Shown here piece after piece: positions 28,035-40,263 of a stretch of 64,000 nt of DNA. How positions within the stretch are numbered: the stretch's first letter is position 1; each line of letters starts with the position of its first letter. The position numbers were made by a program, and so were the translations under genes. The stretch is from an uncultured Ruminiclostridium sp. (GTDB lineage: Bacteria > Bacillota > Clostridia > Oscillospirales > Ruminococcaceae): the NCBI GenBank assembly GCA_947623915.1, contig CANQIB010000005.1, forward strand, positions 1 to 64,000, read 5' to 3'. The notes under the pieces were generated by a model. That model made no database searches, was not told the origin of the DNA, and saw only the letters and a program-made list of their open reading frames with translations.

Positions 28035-28399
28035 GAGCCGCCCGTAAAAAAACGCCCGCGGCGTTTTACAAACGCGGCGGACGACGTTATGACAAAATGC
28101 GGCGGCAAAATCTGAGGTTAAATCCTCTAAAAATTGATTATGCCGTCGGGTTCGACTGACGCGACAAAAATAGAAAATTTTTCCTATGGAATTTTCCGCC
28201 CGTTTCGATATAATTGATGATGAAATATACGCCGTTCGATATTTATTTGCATATACGGCTTTTTCGACCGTCCGCGAAAGAAAGCGGACTCTGCCGCTTA
28301 TGCGCGCCGCAGCGTACCCGCGCCCGATAAAAGAGCCGGACGGCTGTTCCCTGTCGGAAACGGCGTTGTATTGTCAATTAAAAGAAAGGATTGATCTTT

Positions 28400-29203
28400 A
28401 TGCCGGAATCAATGAAAGTACTTATCGGCGACGATTCTCTTGAATCGGGGATAGCGTGGGCAACGCTGTTCAAGCAGTCGGGCTTTTACGCCATTACAAG
28501 AAACGGTTCGGGACAAGCGATACTTGACTGCGCCGCTAACACCCGCCCGCAGGTGATAATATTGACGGGAGGTACGGACGTATGCCGCATACTGCGCGCA
28601 TTGAGAAGTATCCCCGATTATCTGCCGCTTATAGGAGTAGTCACCGACTGGTCGGTAGCGGCTACCGACCGCGAGCTGATAGAGGCAGGGGCAGATTTTT
28701 GCGTGCCGCGTCCCGCCGACGGCTCGGAGCTTGTGACCAAAACTCTGTCGCTGCTGGTGTCAAAGGGCGGCGCTGCCGCCGTAAAGGAGGACGAACGGGA
28801 CAAGCTGAATATGGAACGCGCCGTCACCGAGATAATCCACCAGATAGGAATACCCGCGCATATCAAGGGCTACCATTATCTTCGCACCGCGATAATCCTG
28901 TCGGTAAACGACCCAGAAATGATAAACAGCGTCACCAAGGTGCTGTATCCGTCCGTCGCTCAGCGCTACCGCACCACCGCCTCACGGGTGGAACGCGCGA
29001 TAAGACACGCTATAGAGATAGCGTGGGACAGAGGCGACGTCGATGTGCTGAACGGATATTTCGGGTATACCGTCAGGACTTCGCGGGGCAAGCCCACAAA
29101 CTCAGAATTTATCGCTCTTATAGCGGACAGGCTGCGGCTTGAGCAAAGCGCGCCCTCCGCCCGCGGCGATAAAAAGGATCATCGGCGCGTCGCCGTGCTG
29201 TGA
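28400..29203 (+). CDS. Spo0A-like regulator with degenerate receiver
   Basis: A 267-residue protein. The C-terminal ~115 residues are a full Spo0A DNA-binding domain ([49 protein letters not shown]). The N-terminal 120 residues keep a receiver-like length and the acidic pair (GDD), but the phosphoacceptor Asp is replaced: the strand reads PQVIILTGG, with Thr56 where Spo0A has Asp. The conserved Lys-Pro is Arg-Pro (VPRPAD). So it cannot be activated by the usual phosphorelay. The ATG at 28400 has AAAGGA upstream. It may be the only Spo0A (repurposed) or a paralogue; the window cannot tell. Confidence 0.85.
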   Translation: MPESMKVLIGDDSLESGIAWATLFKQSGFYAITRNGSGQAILDCAANTRPQVIILTGGTDVCRILRALRSIPDYLPLIGVVTDWSVAATDRELIEAGADFCVPRPADGSELVTKTLSLLVSKGGAAAVKEDERDKLNMERAVTEIIHQIGIPAHIKGYHYLRTAIILSVNDPEMINSVTKVLYPSVAQRYRTTASRVERAIRHAIEIAWDRGDVDVLNGYFGYTVRTSRGKPTNSEFIALIADRLRLEQSAPSARGDKKDHRRVAVL

Positions 29204-29248
29204 CCTTGATAAGATAAGCCCAAAATAATCACCGTGGAGCGACTCCGC

Positions 29249-30424
29249 TCAGTCTTTCGTATGCTCAAGATAGCTTTCCACACCGTCGAGCAGCCTGTTC
29301 AGCCCGTCGGCGAGCGTACTGCTCGGACACGCTATATTCATTCTCAAAAAGCCGTGTCCGCCCCGCCCGTACGCTTTGCCGTCGGACAGGTACAGCCCCG
29401 TGCTTTTGCGGATATATTCGGCAAGCTCCCCGCCGTCACGCTCTATATCGCGGCAGTCCAGCCAAAGCAGATAGGTGGCTTCGGAGCTTACCGGCTTTAT
29501 CTGCGGCAGCTTTGAGACGATAAAGGCGAACGCCTTGTTCTTGTTTCGATAAATATGCTCCCTTAACTCGTCCAACCAGTCGCCTCCGTACTTAAACGCG
29601 GCGACCGCCGCCTGCACGGCGAAAGCATTAGGCTCTGCTATCTCGTCGTTGTTCAGTCCTCTCCATATCCGCCGCCTCATCGCGTCGTTTGAAACGAACA
29701 CCGCCGAGGTCTGTATTCCCGCAAGATTGAACGCCTTGGTTGGAGATATGCAGGTGACGCTTATCCTGCGGCAAAGCTCCGACGCCGAAGCGAACGGGAC
29801 GTAATCTTTCCCCGGGTCGGTAATATCGCAATGTATCTCGTCGGAAAGCACGGTGACCCCGTGCTTTTCGCACATTTCACCTATTTTTTGCAGCGTTTGC
29901 GCGTCCCATATTTTCCCGACGGGATTATGAGGATTGCACAAAAGCAGCAGCGTGGTCTGCGGCAGCGCCAGCTTTTTCTCCAAATCCTCAAGGTCCGCAA
30001 AATAGCTTTTTCCGTCGTATATAAGCGGACTTTCCAGCGCGTTTCTGCCGTTGTTTAAAATACAGTTGAAAAAAATGTTGTACACCGGCGTCATTATCAC
30101 AACGTTCTCCGCCGGACAAGTCAGCCGCCGTATTATACTGGATATAGCGGGTATCACGCCGCTGCAAAAGCAAAGCTCCCCGCGCCGCATGACAAGCCCG
30201 TGATATTCCCTCCAACGGTCGATATATGCGTCGTACCACTCGTCGGGTATCACCGAATAGCCGAAGATACCGTGCGCGGCTCTTGCGGTGAGCGCCTCGG
30301 TTATCTCCGGCGCGGTCATAAGGTCCATGTCCGCCACCCACATAGGCAGCTCGTTTTCTTTTACATCCCACTTTAAGGAGTTTGTCCCGCGCCTGTTTAC
30401 GGGCGTTTCAAAATCATAGCTCAT
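29249..30424 (-). CDS. patB: MalY/PatB-type PLP C-S lyase or aminotransferase
   Basis: A 391-residue fold-type I PLP enzyme of the MalY/PatB branch, which cleaves cystathionine or cysteine conjugates. Evidence: the N-terminal RRGTNSLKWD and PMWVADMD, the NPHNPVGKIW loop, SDEIHCD, and the PLP lysine in SPTKAFNLAG. It starts 19 nt after the DUF3737 gene. It is at the distal end of a long minus-strand run and is convergent with the Spo0A-like gene. Confidence 0.9.
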   Translation of the reverse strand: MSYDFETPVNRRGTNSLKWDVKENELPMWVADMDLMTAPEITEALTARAAHGIFGYSVIPDEWYDAYIDRWREYHGLVMRRGELCFCSGVIPAISSIIRRLTCPAENVVIMTPVYNIFFNCILNNGRNALESPLIYDGKSYFADLEDLEKKLALPQTTLLLLCNPHNPVGKIWDAQTLQKIGEMCEKHGVTVLSDEIHCDITDPGKDYVPFASASELCRRISVTCISPTKAFNLAGIQTSAVFVSNDAMRRRIWRGLNNDEIAEPNAFAVQAAVAAFKYGGDWLDELREHIYRNKNKAFAFIVSKLPQIKPVSSEATYLLWLDCRDIERDGGELAEYIRKSTGLYLSDGKAYGRGGHGFLRMNIACPSSTLADGLNRLLDGVESYLEHTKD

Positions 30425-30443
30425 ATGTGTGCCTTTCGCTTTG

Positions 30444-31346
30444 TCAGCCTATCTTGGGGTCTGCGCCGGAGATACACCGACAAACGCATACCTTTTTGCC
30501 GCTGTCCTGACGGAGTATTATCTTGGTCTTGGAAACGTCCACCCTGTCGCGCTGCATGATAAGCTCGTCAACGGTATCCGCGCGTATAACTCCGCCGGAG
30601 GGATTTTTTATGCTGTCCGCTTTTCCGTTTATATCAACGTCCACCGTGGAATACTCGAACGCGAGCGTGGTGTTTATCAGCTTGCAGTTTTTCATCACCA
30701 GCCCGTCTATATAGCACAGACCCTGTAAGCTCTCCACCGTGCAGTTTATCAGCGTAAGGGACTGTGAGTTCCACCCCAGATATTCTCCGTAAATATAGCT
30801 GTCGCTGACGGTGACGTTTTTGCTGTTCCAAAACGCGTCCTTCGACAGCAGCCTTGAATTTTTTATCTCGACGTTTTCCGCGCCGTCAAAGGAATAATTT
30901 CCGTACAGCGTCAGCCCGTCGATACATATATCTTTGCTGTTCATGCCGAAGTAATCGCCCTTGGCGGTCACGTTTTGCACCGTTATGTTTTCGCAGTTCC
31001 ACAGCGTTTCCGCCGCGTCGGCAAAGCTGACGTTTTTAAGCGTCAGTCCCTTGCACCGACGGAAATTTTTCGGAGCCTGTATCGAGCAGTCGCTCACCGT
31101 CACGTTGTTTGAATACCACACTCCCGCTCTTGCGGTATCGAACCATGTACAATCCTTTGCAAGGACGTTTTCACAGTACCAGAGCGGATATTTCCACTTG
31201 AACATACAGCCGTAAAGCTCAAGGTCGCGGCTCTCCTTGAGCGGGGATTCCCCCATGCCGAATATCGTGTCGTATATCTTCAGTCCCTCGCTTGCGAACA
31301 GCGAGCGTTCTCCCTCATAAAAACCGCGTTTTATCTCTTTTTCCAT
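30444..31346 (-). CDS. DUF3737 right-handed beta-helix protein
   Basis: A 300-residue protein of the DUF3737 family. It consists of short repeats (NVTVSDCSI, NVSFADAAETLWNCENITV, NVTAKGDYFGMNSKDI...) that predict a parallel beta-helix. It has the conserved start GFYEGERSLFASEGLKIYDTIFG-type sequence (MEKEIKRGFYEGERSLFASE) and ends with a Cys pair (CVCRC). No catalytic site is known for the family. It begins 3 nt after the ligA stop. Confidence 0.85.
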   Translation of the reverse strand: MEKEIKRGFYEGERSLFASEGLKIYDTIFGMGESPLKESRDLELYGCMFKWKYPLWYCENVLAKDCTWFDTARAGVWYSNNVTVSDCSIQAPKNFRRCKGLTLKNVSFADAAETLWNCENITVQNVTAKGDYFGMNSKDICIDGLTLYGNYSFDGAENVEIKNSRLLSKDAFWNSKNVTVSDSYIYGEYLGWNSQSLTLINCTVESLQGLCYIDGLVMKNCKLINTTLAFEYSTVDVDINGKADSIKNPSGGVIRADTVDELIMQRDRVDVSKTKIILRQDSGKKVCVCRCISGADPKIG

Positions 31347-31349
31347 TTT

Positions 31350-33353
<2,004 letters not shown>

Positions 33354-34067
33354 TCATTGATAATTGTAAAGCTCCTCCACCGGATCGGTCCCGACGGAGA
33401 TTATATGAGTGTAGCTTTCGGGTATCTCCCCCACGATTACCGTTTCCGCTATGATAAAGTCGCCGCTTACCTCGGTCTGCACCGAATACAACGGGATAAA
33501 CGCCGCCGCGCTTACGGTAGTGCGCATTATTATGCGGTGCAGCGTCTGATTTATCCCCGCGGAGCTGAACTCGCTTATAAACACCGCGTCCGCGTAGCCG
33601 GTAGGCTCTACCGTCATTTCCACGCTGTCACCCGAACCGTAAAACGCGGCGATACCGCTGAGCGTCCCCGCGGACAGCTTAGCGGTCATCTTTTCGTCGG
33701 AAAACAGTCTGCCGTTCACCTCGTCCAGTATGGCGGAGCGCACCCGATTTATCGCCGCCGTGTTGCTTTGTATCGAGGCGACCTGTCCGTCGTCGGAATA
33801 TGTCACGTTGACAAGGCTGCCGTATTCCGCAAGCTCGGAAAGCTCGTCAAGCTCGTTCGTGACCGCTTTGTCTATCACGCCTATCACCAGCGCCTTGGTA
33901 TTGTATTCGCACACAAGTATGATGTTCGGGAGTATCATCGTATGCAGCACCAGCACCGCGCTCATAACTATAAGCGCAAGTCCTATCAGCTTTATCCCGA
34001 TCCTGCGGCGCAGCCGCCGCTTTGTTTCCGCTTTTATGCTCCCGCCCCCAGTCGCTGACCGTATCAT
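33354..34067 (-). CDS. yunB: Sporulation protein YunB
   Basis: A 237-residue protein with one N-terminal membrane helix (IGLALIVMSAVLVLHTMILP) and an outside domain. The NTKALVIGVIDKAV...ELDELSELAEY segment and the C-terminal HRIIMRTTVSAAAFIPLYSVQTEVSGDFIIAETVIVG match YunB, which in Bacillus is made in the mother cell under sigma-E. The presence of this gene supports a spore-forming ancestry. It lies between the M18 peptidase gene and ligA. Confidence 0.88.
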   Translation of the reverse strand: MIRSATGGGSIKAETKRRLRRRIGIKLIGLALIVMSAVLVLHTMILPNIILVCEYNTKALVIGVIDKAVTNELDELSELAEYGSLVNVTYSDDGQVASIQSNTAAINRVRSAILDEVNGRLFSDEKMTAKLSAGTLSGIAAFYGSGDSVEMTVEPTGYADAVFISEFSSAGINQTLHRIIMRTTVSAAAFIPLYSVQTEVSGDFIIAETVIVGEIPESYTHIISVGTDPVEELYNYQ

Positions 34068-34093
34068 TTAATGATATTCGGGGCGGGGCGGCA

Positions 34094-35515
34094 TTATTCG
34101 GCTTTGTAGAACGCCGAAAACGCTCTGTACGCCATATATACGTCGTTCTTGGCGGTTATCTCGAAAGGCGCGTGCATGGACAGCACCGGCACTCCGACGT
34201 CTATCGTGTCTATGTCGAGGTTCGCGATATACGCCGCTACCGTTCCTCCTCCGCCGAGATCTACCTTTCCAAGCTCTCCCGTCTGCCAAACTATACCGTT
34301 TTTGTCGAGCAGAGAATGGACGTATCCCACATACTCCGCGTTCGCGTCGCTCGTGCCGGATTTTCCTCTCGCTCCCGTGAATTTTGTCACGACTATGCCT
34401 TTGTTGAGATATGAGCAGTTGCGCTTTTCCAATACGTCGGGGAAAGTCGGGTCAAATCCCGCGTTTACGTCGGCGGAAAGGCAGCGTGACGCGCTCATTA
34501 CCGTTCTGCCGTCTACCCCTCCGAGCGTCTGCGCCAGATCCTCCAGAAAATATCTCAGATACGCGCTGCGCAGTCCCGTGTTGCCGTCGCTGCCCGTTTC
34601 TTCCTTGTCGGTCAAAACGCACACCGCCGTCCTTTCGGGGACGCCCTTCATATCCAACAGCGAGGTAAACGCGGTGTACGCGCATACCCTGTCGTCCTGC
34701 CCGTAAGAGCCCACCATGCTGCGGTCAAAGCCTATATCCCTCGCCTTGAACGCGGGCACACATTCCAGCTCCGCGCTGAGGAAGTCCTTTTCCACGATGT
34801 TGTACTTTTCAAAAAGGATATTCATCAAATTCAGCTTTACCGCCTCGGAACATTCGTCATCCCTGAACGGGCGCGAGCCTATCAGTATATTAAGCTCCTC
34901 GCCGGTTATCAGCCGCGCCGCGGGCCGCTTATACTGCTCGTCGGCAAGATGCGGCAGCAGATCCGTAACCACAAAGCAGGGGTCTTTTTCGTCCTCGCCC
35001 ACGCAAACGGTTATCTCGGTGCCGTCGGCTCTTACTATTATCCCGTGCAGCGCCATCGGCACGGTCGGCCATTGATATTTTTTTATCCCGCCGTAATAAT
35101 GCGTCTTGAAGTAGCCCAGCTCCTCCGCCTCGTACAGAGGGTTCTGCTTTAAGTCAAGGCGCGGAGAGTCGATATGCGCGGCGGTAAGATTTACCCCGTT
35201 TTCTATCGGCTGCTTGCCTATCACCGCGAGTATCACCGCTTTTTTGCGGTTCAGACGGTATACCTTGTCGCCCGCCTTGTAGCTCTTGTTTATATCGAAA
35301 AGCTCAAAGCCCTTTTCCACAGCCATTCTCACCGCTTCGGCGGCGGCCTCGCGCTCGGTCTTGCAGTTGTTCAAAAACGACTTGTAGCCCTCGCAGTATT
35401 TGTCCGCCTTTTTCACCTCGGCTTCACTCATCGTGCAGCAGGAGTGCTTTTGCTTGTAAAAGAGCTTGTCCTTCAGCTCCTCCGCTTTTGTTTTCTTTTC
35501 TTTTTTCTCTGCCAT
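34094..35515 (-). CDS. M18-family aminopeptidase
   Basis: A 473-residue cytosolic zinc aminopeptidase. Metal and catalytic motifs are AAHIDSPRLDLKQ, TDKEETGSDGNTG and the C-terminal HAPFEI. The acidic charged N-terminus (MAEKKEKKTKAEEL) is common in clostridial M18 enzymes. The length fits the family. It follows the lytic transglycosylase gene in the same direction. Confidence 0.92.
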   Translation of the reverse strand: MAEKKEKKTKAEELKDKLFYKQKHSCCTMSEAEVKKADKYCEGYKSFLNNCKTEREAAAEAVRMAVEKGFELFDINKSYKAGDKVYRLNRKKAVILAVIGKQPIENGVNLTAAHIDSPRLDLKQNPLYEAEELGYFKTHYYGGIKKYQWPTVPMALHGIIVRADGTEITVCVGEDEKDPCFVVTDLLPHLADEQYKRPAARLITGEELNILIGSRPFRDDECSEAVKLNLMNILFEKYNIVEKDFLSAELECVPAFKARDIGFDRSMVGSYGQDDRVCAYTAFTSLLDMKGVPERTAVCVLTDKEETGSDGNTGLRSAYLRYFLEDLAQTLGGVDGRTVMSASRCLSADVNAGFDPTFPDVLEKRNCSYLNKGIVVTKFTGARGKSGTSDANAEYVGYVHSLLDKNGIVWQTGELGKVDLGGGGTVAAYIANLDIDTIDVGVPVLSMHAPFEITAKNDVYMAYRAFSAFYKAE

Positions 35516-35543
35516 GTTCCTTTACTCCTTTCGGTCGCAGTCT

Positions 35544-36140
35544 TTAATTTTTGCTGTATAATGCGCGATACATATTGTACGCGTCGGTTATCTTATCCAC
35601 ATAATGAGCGGTATCGGGTGCGGGTATTTCGGAAAGTCTGCCGTTTTCGGAATATTCGGGGTCCTCCAGCCAGCCGTCCACGCAGCCCGCTCCCGCGTGA
35701 TACGCCGCCGCTATCTCGGTCAGTCCTCCGCCGAACCTTTCGGAAAGGTAGTTCAGCAGATAGCAGCCGTAACGGATATTTTCGCGCGGCTCAAGCATAT
35801 CGTCAAAATCGGTATCCTCATCTCCCAGCCTAAAGCTCACCCATTCAAAGGTATCCGGCATAAGCTGCATAAGTCCCCGCGCTCCCGCACCGGACACCGC
35901 CGACGGGTCAAATCCGCTCTCGGTCTTGATAAAAGCGTAAACCATATATTCGTCCAGTCCGTACTGTCCCGAATAGTGAGCGACATAATCCTCATATTTC
36001 ATCGGGTGAGCCGCCCGTATTATCTTATCCGTGGCGAATATCACCGCGAAAACGACCGCCGCCGCGACCGCGAGCAGAATTACCGCGACCGCCGCCTTGG
36101 AGCGTTTCCGTTTCTTTTTGCCGTATCGGTATGTTTTCAT
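35544..36140 (-). CDS. Membrane-anchored lytic transglycosylase (SLT)
   Basis: A 198-residue peptidoglycan lyase. The start is the ATG (MKTYRYGKKKRK) that overlaps the coaE stop as ATGA. One N-terminal transmembrane helix is followed by an SLT domain: the catalytic Glu in YAFIKTESGFDPSAVSGAGARGL-type context (KTESGFDP), then GLMQLMP, NIRYGCYLLNYL and AAYHAGAG. It likely trims peptidoglycan at the membrane, perhaps in growth or sporulation. Confidence 0.9.
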   Translation of the reverse strand: MKTYRYGKKKRKRSKAAVAVILLAVAAAVVFAVIFATDKIIRAAHPMKYEDYVAHYSGQYGLDEYMVYAFIKTESGFDPSAVSGAGARGLMQLMPDTFEWVSFRLGDEDTDFDDMLEPRENIRYGCYLLNYLSERFGGGLTEIAAAYHAGAGCVDGWLEDPEYSENGRLSEIPAPDTAHYVDKITDAYNMYRALYSKN

Positions 36141-36727
36141 TCTTTCCCCTTGAGCGCCCGTATTATCTCCTCCGTTTTTTTGACGAGAGCCGAAATATCC
36201 GAGTCGTTTACTATACAGTATTCGCACCTTTCTCTGTAAAAATCCGCCCCGTGCTGTGAAGCTAGCCTGTCGGCGGCGGCTTTCGCGTCTATGCCGTCCC
36301 GTCGGGTTATCCGCTCGACGGCGGCGGAGCTTTCGCATACCACGCAGACGGTAACGTCGCAGATACGCTCCAATCCGCTTTCAAAAAGAGTCGGTGCGTC
36401 CAGCAGCAGATATTCCGCCGAAGAACGGTTTATCCTGTCTATCACCTCATAGCTTATATACGGGTACATTATCCCGTTTAACGCCTCAAGGCTTTTTTTA
36501 TCGGAAAACACCAGCCCGCCGAGGGCTTTCCTGTTCAGTCCGCCGTCGGGCAGCAGGTATTCCCCGCCGAACCGCGCGGCTATCCTTTGCAGCGCGGGAC
36601 TGCCTTTTTCGGTGAGCCGCCTTGCGATAACGTCGCAGTTGACAATGTCAAAGCCCGCTTTGGCAAATTCCGAACAGACGGTGGTCTTTCCCGCCCCCGA
36701 CATTCCGGTAAGTCCTATTATCTTCAA
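36137..36727 (-). CDS. coaE: Dephospho-CoA kinase
   Basis: Last step of coenzyme A synthesis. The 196 residues include the P-loop GLTGMSGAGKTT, the DVIAR segment, the LDAPTLFESGLE lid region and VVCESSAAVERITRRDGID. It sits 20 nt after ywlC and overlaps the transglycosylase gene. Confidence 0.95.
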   Translation of the reverse strand: MKIIGLTGMSGAGKTTVCSEFAKAGFDIVNCDVIARRLTEKGSPALQRIAARFGGEYLLPDGGLNRKALGGLVFSDKKSLEALNGIMYPYISYEVIDRINRSSAEYLLLDAPTLFESGLERICDVTVCVVCESSAAVERITRRDGIDAKAAADRLASQHGADFYRERCEYCIVNDSDISALVKKTEEIIRALKGKE

Positions 36728-36747
36728 TCCCTTATCCTTTCGCCGAT

Positions 36748-37764
36748 CTACAGCTTTATCACCTTGAACGCCGCCGCTCTCAGCAGTCTGTTGTAAACGG
36801 CAGCTCCTATGCCGGTCTTTTCGGGACAGCGGACGTACGCTCTCGACGCGCCCAGCTCGTCGGTCTTTCTCAGCGCGGCAAAAAGGTTGTGCGCGCGTTC
36901 CTCGGCGGTAACGCCGTAATCTATCCTCGGCAGCTCCACGCCCCGCTCGTCGCCGTACAATACCGCGTAAACTCCCTTTTCTTTTATCCCGTTAAGGAAA
37001 TCCGCCAGCCCGCGCTCGTCCTCGCACTCTACTATTATTATTTCCGCTCTCGGCGAATAATGCCTGTATTTCACTCCCGGAGAGATAACTTTTACGTCCT
37101 CCGCCGGCTTTTGGAACACGTTTTCGTCTACCGTAACGTCGGCGTATTCGCTCAGCATTTCCGCCGTTACCGCGCCGGGGCGCAATATCCTTACGGAGCG
37201 CCCGCCGTTTTCAAAGCATATGACCGTGCTTTCAACGCCTGTGACACATTCTCCTCCGTCTATTATCAGCGGGATACGCCCGTTCAGATCGCTGAAAACG
37301 TGCTGCGCCGAAGTCGGACTGGGACTGCCGGAAAGGTTGGCGGAGGGCGCCGCCAGCGGAAAACCGCACCTGCCGATAAGCTCAAGCGCGGGAGCGCAGC
37401 GTGGCATACGCACCGCCACGGTATCCAGTCTGCCGCTTACGGTATCGGGTATCGCATCCGATTTTTCAAATATCATTGTGAGCGGTCCGCTCCAAAACGC
37501 CTTTGCCAAACGCAGCGCCAGCTCAGGCACCCGCTTGACCGAAGCGTACAGCATTTCGGTATCGCTGATGTGTATTATCAGCGGGTTATCCTGCGGACGA
37601 CCCTTTGCCCGAAATATCCCGGCGCAGGCAGCCGCGTCATGCGCGTTTGCCGCCAGTCCGTACACCGTTTCGGTAGGTATCGCCACCAAGCCGCCGCCGC
37701 GCAGTATCTCCGCCGCCTTATCCAGCGCGGCGGGATACGGTCTTAATATCTCGGTATCCATCAC
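36748..37764 (-). CDS. ywlC: L-threonylcarbamoyladenylate synthase
   Basis: Makes threonylcarbamoyl-AMP for the t6A modification of ANN-decoding tRNAs. The 338-residue, two-domain Sua5 form has a YrdC domain ([42 protein letters not shown]) and a C-terminal Sua5 domain ([11 protein letters not shown] and a Rossmann-like end). The start overlaps the prfA stop by 4 nt, a common pairing in Firmicutes. Confidence 0.95.
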   Translation of the reverse strand: MMDTEILRPYPAALDKAAEILRGGGLVAIPTETVYGLAANAHDAAACAGIFRAKGRPQDNPLIIHISDTEMLYASVKRVPELALRLAKAFWSGPLTMIFEKSDAIPDTVSGRLDTVAVRMPRCAPALELIGRCGFPLAAPSANLSGSPSPTSAQHVFSDLNGRIPLIIDGGECVTGVESTVICFENGGRSVRILRPGAVTAEMLSEYADVTVDENVFQKPAEDVKVISPGVKYRHYSPRAEIIIVECEDERGLADFLNGIKEKGVYAVLYGDERGVELPRIDYGVTAEERAHNLFAALRKTDELGASRAYVRCPEKTGIGAAVYNRLLRAAAFKVIKL

Positions 37765-38837
37765 ATATCCTCGCTTGCCGCCAGCTTTGCCGCGCTGTCC
37801 GCCACCGCCAGAGCGTCGAACACCTCGTCACATTCCCCGTTCATAAAGGATTCCAGCTTGTACAAGGTAAGCCCTATCCTGTGGTCGGTGACGCGTCCCT
37901 GCGGGAAATTGTAGGTGCGTATGCGCTCCGACCTGTCGCCGCTGCCGACCTGTATCTTGCGCTGCTCGGCTATTTTGCTGTCGCGCTCCTCCAGCTTTGC
38001 GCGGTACAGCTTGCTGTACAGCATTTTCATTGCCTTGTCCTTGTTTTTGTACTGGCTGCGCTCCTCCTGACATTCCACCACCGTACCGGTCGGCTTGTGT
38101 ATTATCCTTATCGCCGACTCGGTCTTGTTGATATGCTGACCGCCCGCTCCGCTTGAGCGGTAGGTCTGAAATTCCAGATCGGCGGGATTTATCTGCACGT
38201 CCACTTCCTCCGCCTCCGGCAGCACTGCCACCGTTACAGCGGATGTGTGTATCCTGCCCTGCGCCTCGGTCTCAGGCACACGCTGCACGCGATGTACTCC
38301 GCTTTCGTATTTCAGCTTTGCATACGCGCCCTCTCCCTCGACGCGAAATCCTATCTCCTTATATCCTCCCAGCTCGGTGGGATTTGCGCTGATGACCTCG
38401 GTCTTCCACCCTTTGAGCTGTGCGTACATGGTATACATACGGAACATTGAATTTGCGAAAAGCGCCGCCTCGTCTCCGCCCGTACCGCCGCGTATCTCCA
38501 TTATAACGTTGCGGTCGTCGTCGGGGTCTTTCGGCAGCAGCAGCACTTTAAGCTCCTGCTCGCAGCTCTCGGCGAGCCGCTTGCTCTCCTCGTACTGTGC
38601 CTGCGCCATTTCCTTAAATTCCCTGTCGGTTATCCCCTCCGCGAGCAGCGACTCGGCTTCCTTACAGTCCGCCGCCGCGCTTTTGTACATACGGTACTTT
38701 TCCATTATCGGGGCAAGATTTTTATACTCTTTCATAAGCTCCCGATACTGTGTCTGGTCGTTTATTATCTCGGCGTCGGACAGCTTTTCGCTTATCTCGC
38801 CGAATCTGCGCTCCATAATATCAAGTTTTTCGGTCAT
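37761..38837 (-). CDS. prfA: Peptide chain release factor 1
   Basis: Terminates translation at UAA and UAG. The 358-residue length is standard. The catalytic GGQ is in [16 protein letters not shown]. The tripeptide anticodon region is [11 protein letters not shown] and [11 protein letters not shown]. The presence of RF1 argues that UAG is read as stop in this genome, relevant to the UAG-interrupted genes of the island. Confidence 0.97.
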   Translation of the reverse strand: MTEKLDIMERRFGEISEKLSDAEIINDQTQYRELMKEYKNLAPIMEKYRMYKSAAADCKEAESLLAEGITDREFKEMAQAQYEESKRLAESCEQELKVLLLPKDPDDDRNVIMEIRGGTGGDEAALFANSMFRMYTMYAQLKGWKTEVISANPTELGGYKEIGFRVEGEGAYAKLKYESGVHRVQRVPETEAQGRIHTSAVTVAVLPEAEEVDVQINPADLEFQTYRSSGAGGQHINKTESAIRIIHKPTGTVVECQEERSQYKNKDKAMKMLYSKLYRAKLEERDSKIAEQRKIQVGSGDRSERIRTYNFPQGRVTDHRIGLTLYKLESFMNGECDEVFDALAVADSAAKLAASEDM

Positions 38838-38877
38838 ATCCGTTTCCTTCCTTTTTTTCTTTAAACTCGCGCCGACG

Positions 38878-39066
38878 CTATTCGTCGGCTTCTCGAATGA
38901 CCGAGCGTATCTTTTTTTCGCATTTGGCGCGCGGCGTCATAAATTCATGCCCGCAGCCGGTACACCTCAGCTTGAAATCCGCTCCTATGCGCAGTACCAG
39001 CATCTCGCGAGAACCGCAGGGGTGTTCCTTTTTCATTTTCAGTATATCTCCGACTCTTATATCCAT
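38878..39066 (-). CDS. DUF951 small zinc-ribbon-like protein
   Basis: A 62-residue protein of the DUF951 family, widespread in Firmicutes near prfA or ychF. It has the [15 protein letters not shown] start, the core [17 protein letters not shown] with a Cys pair, and ends in charged residues. The function is unknown; a nucleic-acid-binding role is often supposed. It is 40 nt upstream of prfA and is probably the first gene of the run. Confidence 0.9.
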   Translation of the reverse strand: MDIRVGDILKMKKEHPCGSREMLVLRIGADFKLRCTGCGHEFMTPRAKCEKKIRSVIREADE

Positions 39067-39262
39067 ATATACACCCCCGAAAGGCTTTATCCGCCGCCGT
39101 AGTTTTGCTTTTTTTACAGCTATAGGTATTGTATCACATTTTTACCGATTTTTCAATCGCTTTGCAATAATTTTTACGCTTTATCGGGGAATGATAATTT
39201 CGGAAAAGCTCACCGCCGTTTTTCGGCGGATAAATGCCATCGAAAAGGAGTTTAATACAAAT

Positions 39263-39592
39263 ATGAGAAGCTCGGTAAAAGCAAAATTTGAAAACACGGA
39301 CGCCGCCGTGCGCGCTTTGGCGGCGACGCGCTCCGCCTGCCGCGACGCAAAGGGGGAGATACATTCGCTCACCGACGCGTCGGGGATATACAGCTACAGC
39401 GGGATAATACCGCAGTCGCTCACCGGCACGAACACCTTTACGGAGCTGTTCGTACCCGCGTTTCCCGAAAACGCCGAACTGTCCGATATAGAGGCGCGGC
39501 GCAGCGCGGTGGCGGAGATATCCTGCCACCCCTCCTCGCTTGCGAAAGTGACCGAAACGGTAATAAAATACGGCGGCAGAATAATAACTTAA
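39263..39592 (+). CDS. Hypothetical protein
   Basis: A 109-residue protein of unknown family. The ATG at 39263 has AAAAGGAG 12 nt upstream. The sequence is mixed alpha/beta: a helix with two spaced Cys (ATRSACRDA; AEISCHP), a central SYSGIIPQSLTGTNTFTELF segment, and a C-terminal KVTETVIKYGGRIIT. No signal peptide. An in-frame extension to 38897 would run antisense across DUF951 and is rejected. A strong hairpin follows. Confidence 0.6.
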   Translation: MRSSVKAKFENTDAAVRALAATRSACRDAKGEIHSLTDASGIYSYSGIIPQSLTGTNTFTELFVPAFPENAELSDIEARRSAVAEISCHPSSLAKVTETVIKYGGRIIT

Positions 39593-39599
39593 ACACAGC

Positions 39600-39640
39600 C
39601 CCGCCCGTTTTCCCCTGAGTCGGGAAAACGGGCGGGTATT
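39600..39640. terminator. Strong hairpin between convergent genes
   Basis: CCCGCCCGTTTTCCC pairs perfectly with GGGAAAACGGGCGGG over a 7-nt loop. T-rich tracts are weak on the + side (TATTGTAT), so termination efficiency is uncertain. Confidence 0.7.
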
Positions 39641-39654
39641 GTATACCGCAGCTG

Positions 39655-40125
39655 TCAGCGTTCGTCGTTAGTAAACAATTTTATGCCGCTTTGCGGCTTT
39701 AAAAGCTCCGTTCTGAAAAATTCGGGATACAGCTTTTTCTTTGTGTCGAGCGACACCCACTCTATATGTTCGTTCTGCTCTGCTCCGCTCGGCTTGGGCG
39801 AAAGATCCTCCGGCACCTTCATGTAGTAATATATCGCCAGCTCGTATATGAGCTTCCCGCGCTTTGCCTGTATGTCGGAGATGAAATAATTCTGGTGGAT
39901 AAAGCCGGGGCGGTCTATCTCAAGCCTTACGCCGGTCTCTTCCTCCACCTCGCGCACCACCGCTTCCTCGGCGGTCTCACCGAACTGTATCCTGCCGCCC
40001 ACCGAATAGTAATGATCCACTCTGTCGTCGGTCGCCATAAGTACCTTGCCGTCTTTCATGATTATCGCTCCGACGCGGATATTGACGTATCCGTCGCCGC
40101 AAGGCAAAGTCATATCCTGTCCCAT
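39655..40125 (-). CDS. Nudix hydrolase
   Basis: A 156-residue pyrophosphohydrolase with a complete Nudix box: GX5EX7REVXEETGV runs from GRIQFGETAEEAVVREVEEE to TGV. Substrate cannot be predicted. It is monocistronic and divergent from the NifU-like gene; a small hairpin (AGCCGTCCTTTTGGAAAAGACGG region) lies upstream. Confidence 0.9.
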   Translation of the reverse strand: MGQDMTLPCGDGYVNIRVGAIIMKDGKVLMATDDRVDHYYSVGGRIQFGETAEEAVVREVEEETGVRLEIDRPGFIHQNYFISDIQAKRGKLIYELAIYYYMKVPEDLSPKPSGAEQNEHIEWVSLDTKKKLYPEFFRTELLKPQSGIKLFTNDER

Positions 40126-40263
40126 GCTTTCTCCTTTCGCTCTCCGTCCGCTTTTTTGCCGTCATAAAGCCGTCCTTTTGGAAAAGACGGAGTTTCAGTA
40201 TACCACATACCCCCGTCGTTGTCAAGAAAATTTTTCACCCCGTCAAAAAGTTGTTTATCCCTC

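Noticed and set aside
38897..39592. 231-codon version of the hypothetical gene at 39263
   Set aside because: The first 120 codons run antisense through DUF951 and its spacer; a ribosome site is found only before 39263.
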